64,000 nucleotides of DNA from Ovis canadensis (lineage: Eukaryota > Chordata > Mammalia > Artiodactyla > Bovidae): assembly GCF_042477335.2 (NCBI RefSeq), contig NC_091262.1, forward strand, positions 46,907,001-46,971,000, read 5' to 3'. The translations under genes and the position numbers were made by a program. Shown here piece after piece: positions 61,950-64,000 of the stretch; position 1 is the stretch's first letter, and the number at the start of each line of letters is the position of its first letter. The notes under the pieces are model-generated. The model worked only from the letters and a program-made list of their open reading frames with translations, ran no database searches and was not told the DNA's origin.

Positions 61950-64000
61950 CTGCAAGAGAGTGAGGCAGGTGGTCAGGCTGGAGGGCGGGCTGACATATGC
62001 TCAGGTGTCTCCCGCGCTAGCTCCTCAGGGTCCCTGCTCCCTGCCAAGATGGATGAACTCTGGCCACTTGTTCTCCCCTACTACTAGGCTGTTTAGAGAA
62101 CACTCTCCCTGACTCTTCCTGCCACCAAACCTTGTTCTGATGCGTGTCCCAGGCATGCACCTGTTCTACGGACATGCCTGGGTGCCTGCTCTGTGGGAGA
62201 ACCCACTGTAAGCGCTGGGGGTGCCGCACGGAACACATGCCCCTCACCTGCTCTTCCTTTCCCCCTCCAGCTCCAGCTATACTGGGCTCCCTGTTGCTTC
62301 TATTGCAAATTAAACGTGGCTTGCTCTCTCATTTCACTCAGGTCTCTGCCCAAATGACACCTCTGCTGATGGGCTTTCTGTGACTATTTGCTTTCTTAAA
62401 TAGCCCCTCACACAAGGTAGTTTGGAAAGGTCAGCAGATGTATTCATTATCTTGATCATGGCAATGTTTTCATGAGCATACCCGTCAAAACTTACTGAAC
62501 CATACATTTACACATGCATGATTTATATTGATTTTAGCTCAAAGAAGCAGTTTAAACAGCTCTTCACCATCATGTTCTAGCTCCTTCCTTTTTGATCTCC
62601 ACAGCGTTTATCACACCACATATCACATTTTATTATTTATCCAAGGTCTCTCTTCTGTTAGAATCCAAACCCACCCAGTCAACCACATATTGATAATATC
62701 TTCCAGCCGCCTGATCCACTGTCCTTTGCCCTGTTTCTGCAGCAAAGCTCTAACGCACACAATGTACATGTTCATCTCTTCACGCCTCTACCTGCACTGC
62801 TTTCAGATTTTGGGAACAAAACCTGCAAACTGGAGACACAATGAATCCACGTTCTCCTGCTTCAGTCAGGCCCTCAAGGCAGCCCTATTAACTCGATGTC
62901 GTCTACTTTGCCCACTGTTCACTGTTCACTTCAGACCTGCTCCATGACCCTGCCACCTCCAGACCTCCTTTCTGGCCTGCCACCCCCTTGATCACATGTG
63001 ACCCCAGTGAAGTCCTCTAGCCATGGTCACAAATGACTTTTGTCACTACACCTAGCCTTCCTCTTCCTTAGCTCATCCACAACAGCAGACACAAACCCAT
63101 CCTTCTTGAAGCAACATACCCTTCCGGATTTCTCCCTCGGGCCTGGCCTCAGTCTCATTTGCTGGCTCACCCCTCCCCACCCCCAGCCTCCCAATGGTGA
63201 CCTCAGCAGACTGCCTGCTGTCATTACCCTGAGGCAAGGCACTGGGACCGCTGGTGAGGTGGTGGGGTGTTAAGGAAAGTCTGGGGCTTCTTTCCCTACT
63301 TCAGGGATTTTTAACTGTTTTGTGGCATGGACTCATTAGGCATCTGGTGAAGGCTTACAGGCCTCTCTCAAAACAATGTTTTCAAATGAATAAAGTACAT
63401 AGGAAAAACTACACATGAAAGATACTAATTAAAAGTTATCAAAATAGGTAGTTCCCTGGTTGCCTAGTGGCTAGGACCCTGGGCTTTCACTGCTGCAGCC
63501 CTCGGTTCAATCCCTGATCAGGGAACAGAGATTCCTCAAGCCACATGGTGTGGCAGGGGAAAAAAAAAGTTATCAAAACATTCAAAACCAATCGGTGACA
63601 TGACATATGTTTCAATTCAAGTGATGAAAGTGATTTGGAAATGAGCATAAATGTGTAAATAATGCCAACAGCTGTGACATGCAAACATCTGATTTCTATT
63701 AGTGACAAAGTCAGAGGTGCTGCTAATAATACTGAGGTCTGTTGCCAACATTCACAACTGGAAGAAATATTAAATTTCAGTTTGAAGTTAGTGAAAATTG
63801 AGATATAGTATTTTCCTAAGTTTATGGGCCCCTGAATTCTACCCGCTGGACTATTTTATCATCTCTGGACTTTCTCTGACTTCTACCATCTGTATTATTT
63901 ACATTTTTACCATAAGAATGTGTTCCTTGTGTAATTTCTTAAAATACCAGCATTTCTCTAGGTTCTGTCCTAGGCCCTTTCTTCTGAACTCACTGTGGCT
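61950..64000 (-). other. COMMD4 upstream intron sequence
   Basis: AT-rich toward the window end, with a CHR-type SINE at 63448-63570. No CpG-rich start region or convincing first exon is seen on the - strand, so exon 1 probably lies beyond the window. Confidence 0.55.
63448..63570 (+). mobile_element. CHR-type SINE
   Basis: AGTTCCCTGGTTGCCTAGTGG ... CTCGGTTCAATCCCTGATCAG ... ending in an A tail at about 63,569. Confidence 0.8.

Noticed and set aside
62560-62580. A - strand ATG followed by GTGAAG as COMMD4 exon 1
   Set aside because: It would give ATG|GT joining to AGG in phase, but it is AT-rich, has no CpG island and no supporting 5' context. Too weak to call.

Overview
This is mammalian, and specifically ruminant, nuclear DNA. 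The four gene models are vertebrate multi-exon genes. The interspersed repeats are Bov-tA and Bov-A2 SINEs, tRNA-Glu CHR-type SINEs and BovB (RTE) LINE fragments, a combination typical of bovids. The gene order SIN3A, MAN2C1, NEIL1, COMMD4 is that of human 15q24.2, read here in the opposite direction; cattle chromosome 21 or its equivalent in another bovid is the likely source. The exact species cannot be read from the sequence.

Layout. (1) Bases 1 to about 29,710 hold the last 12 coding exons of SIN3A on the + strand (residues 470-1273) and its 3' UTR, in an AT-rich setting with long SINE- and LINE-filled introns. (2) About 29,710-31,560 is intergenic. (3) From about 31,560 to 43,160 lies the complete MAN2C1 gene on + (26 coding exons, 1,040 residues, CpG-rich start). 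(4) NEIL1 lies on the - strand, tail-to-tail with MAN2C1 (9 coding exons from 48,665 down to 43,980, 391 residues), with a CpG-rich upstream region at about 49,700-50,560. One NEIL1 intron carries a homolog of the antisense mir-631 hairpin. (5) About 50,600-59,850 is a repeat-dense intergenic block: SINEs, a BovB fragment, two L1 3' ends, a MaLR LTR. (6) COMMD4 lies on the - strand (7 coding exons, 61,949 to 60,093). Its first exon with the ATG is not recognisable in the window.

The genes do not form a functional operon-like unit. SIN3A is a chromatin corepressor scaffold, MAN2C1 a cytosolic alpha-mannosidase that trims free oligosaccharides, NEIL1 a base-excision-repair DNA glycosylase, and COMMD4 a COMM-domain (Commander/NF-kB-linked) protein. 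Exon joins were checked by reading frame: they give 1,040 codons for MAN2C1, 391 for NEIL1, 199 for COMMD4 (counting the missing Met) and 804 for the SIN3A part. These fit the family lengths as I recall them.

I found no sign of an unknown multi-gene system. The observations most worth checking are local: an inverted repeat bracketing SIN3A exon 9, an in-frame consensus donor inside MAN2C1 exon 5, a GC-AG MAN2C1 intron made largely of GGGGC repeats, the NEIL1 Lys242 recoding site with a possible in-exon stem, the mir-631 homolog, and several perfect hairpins.
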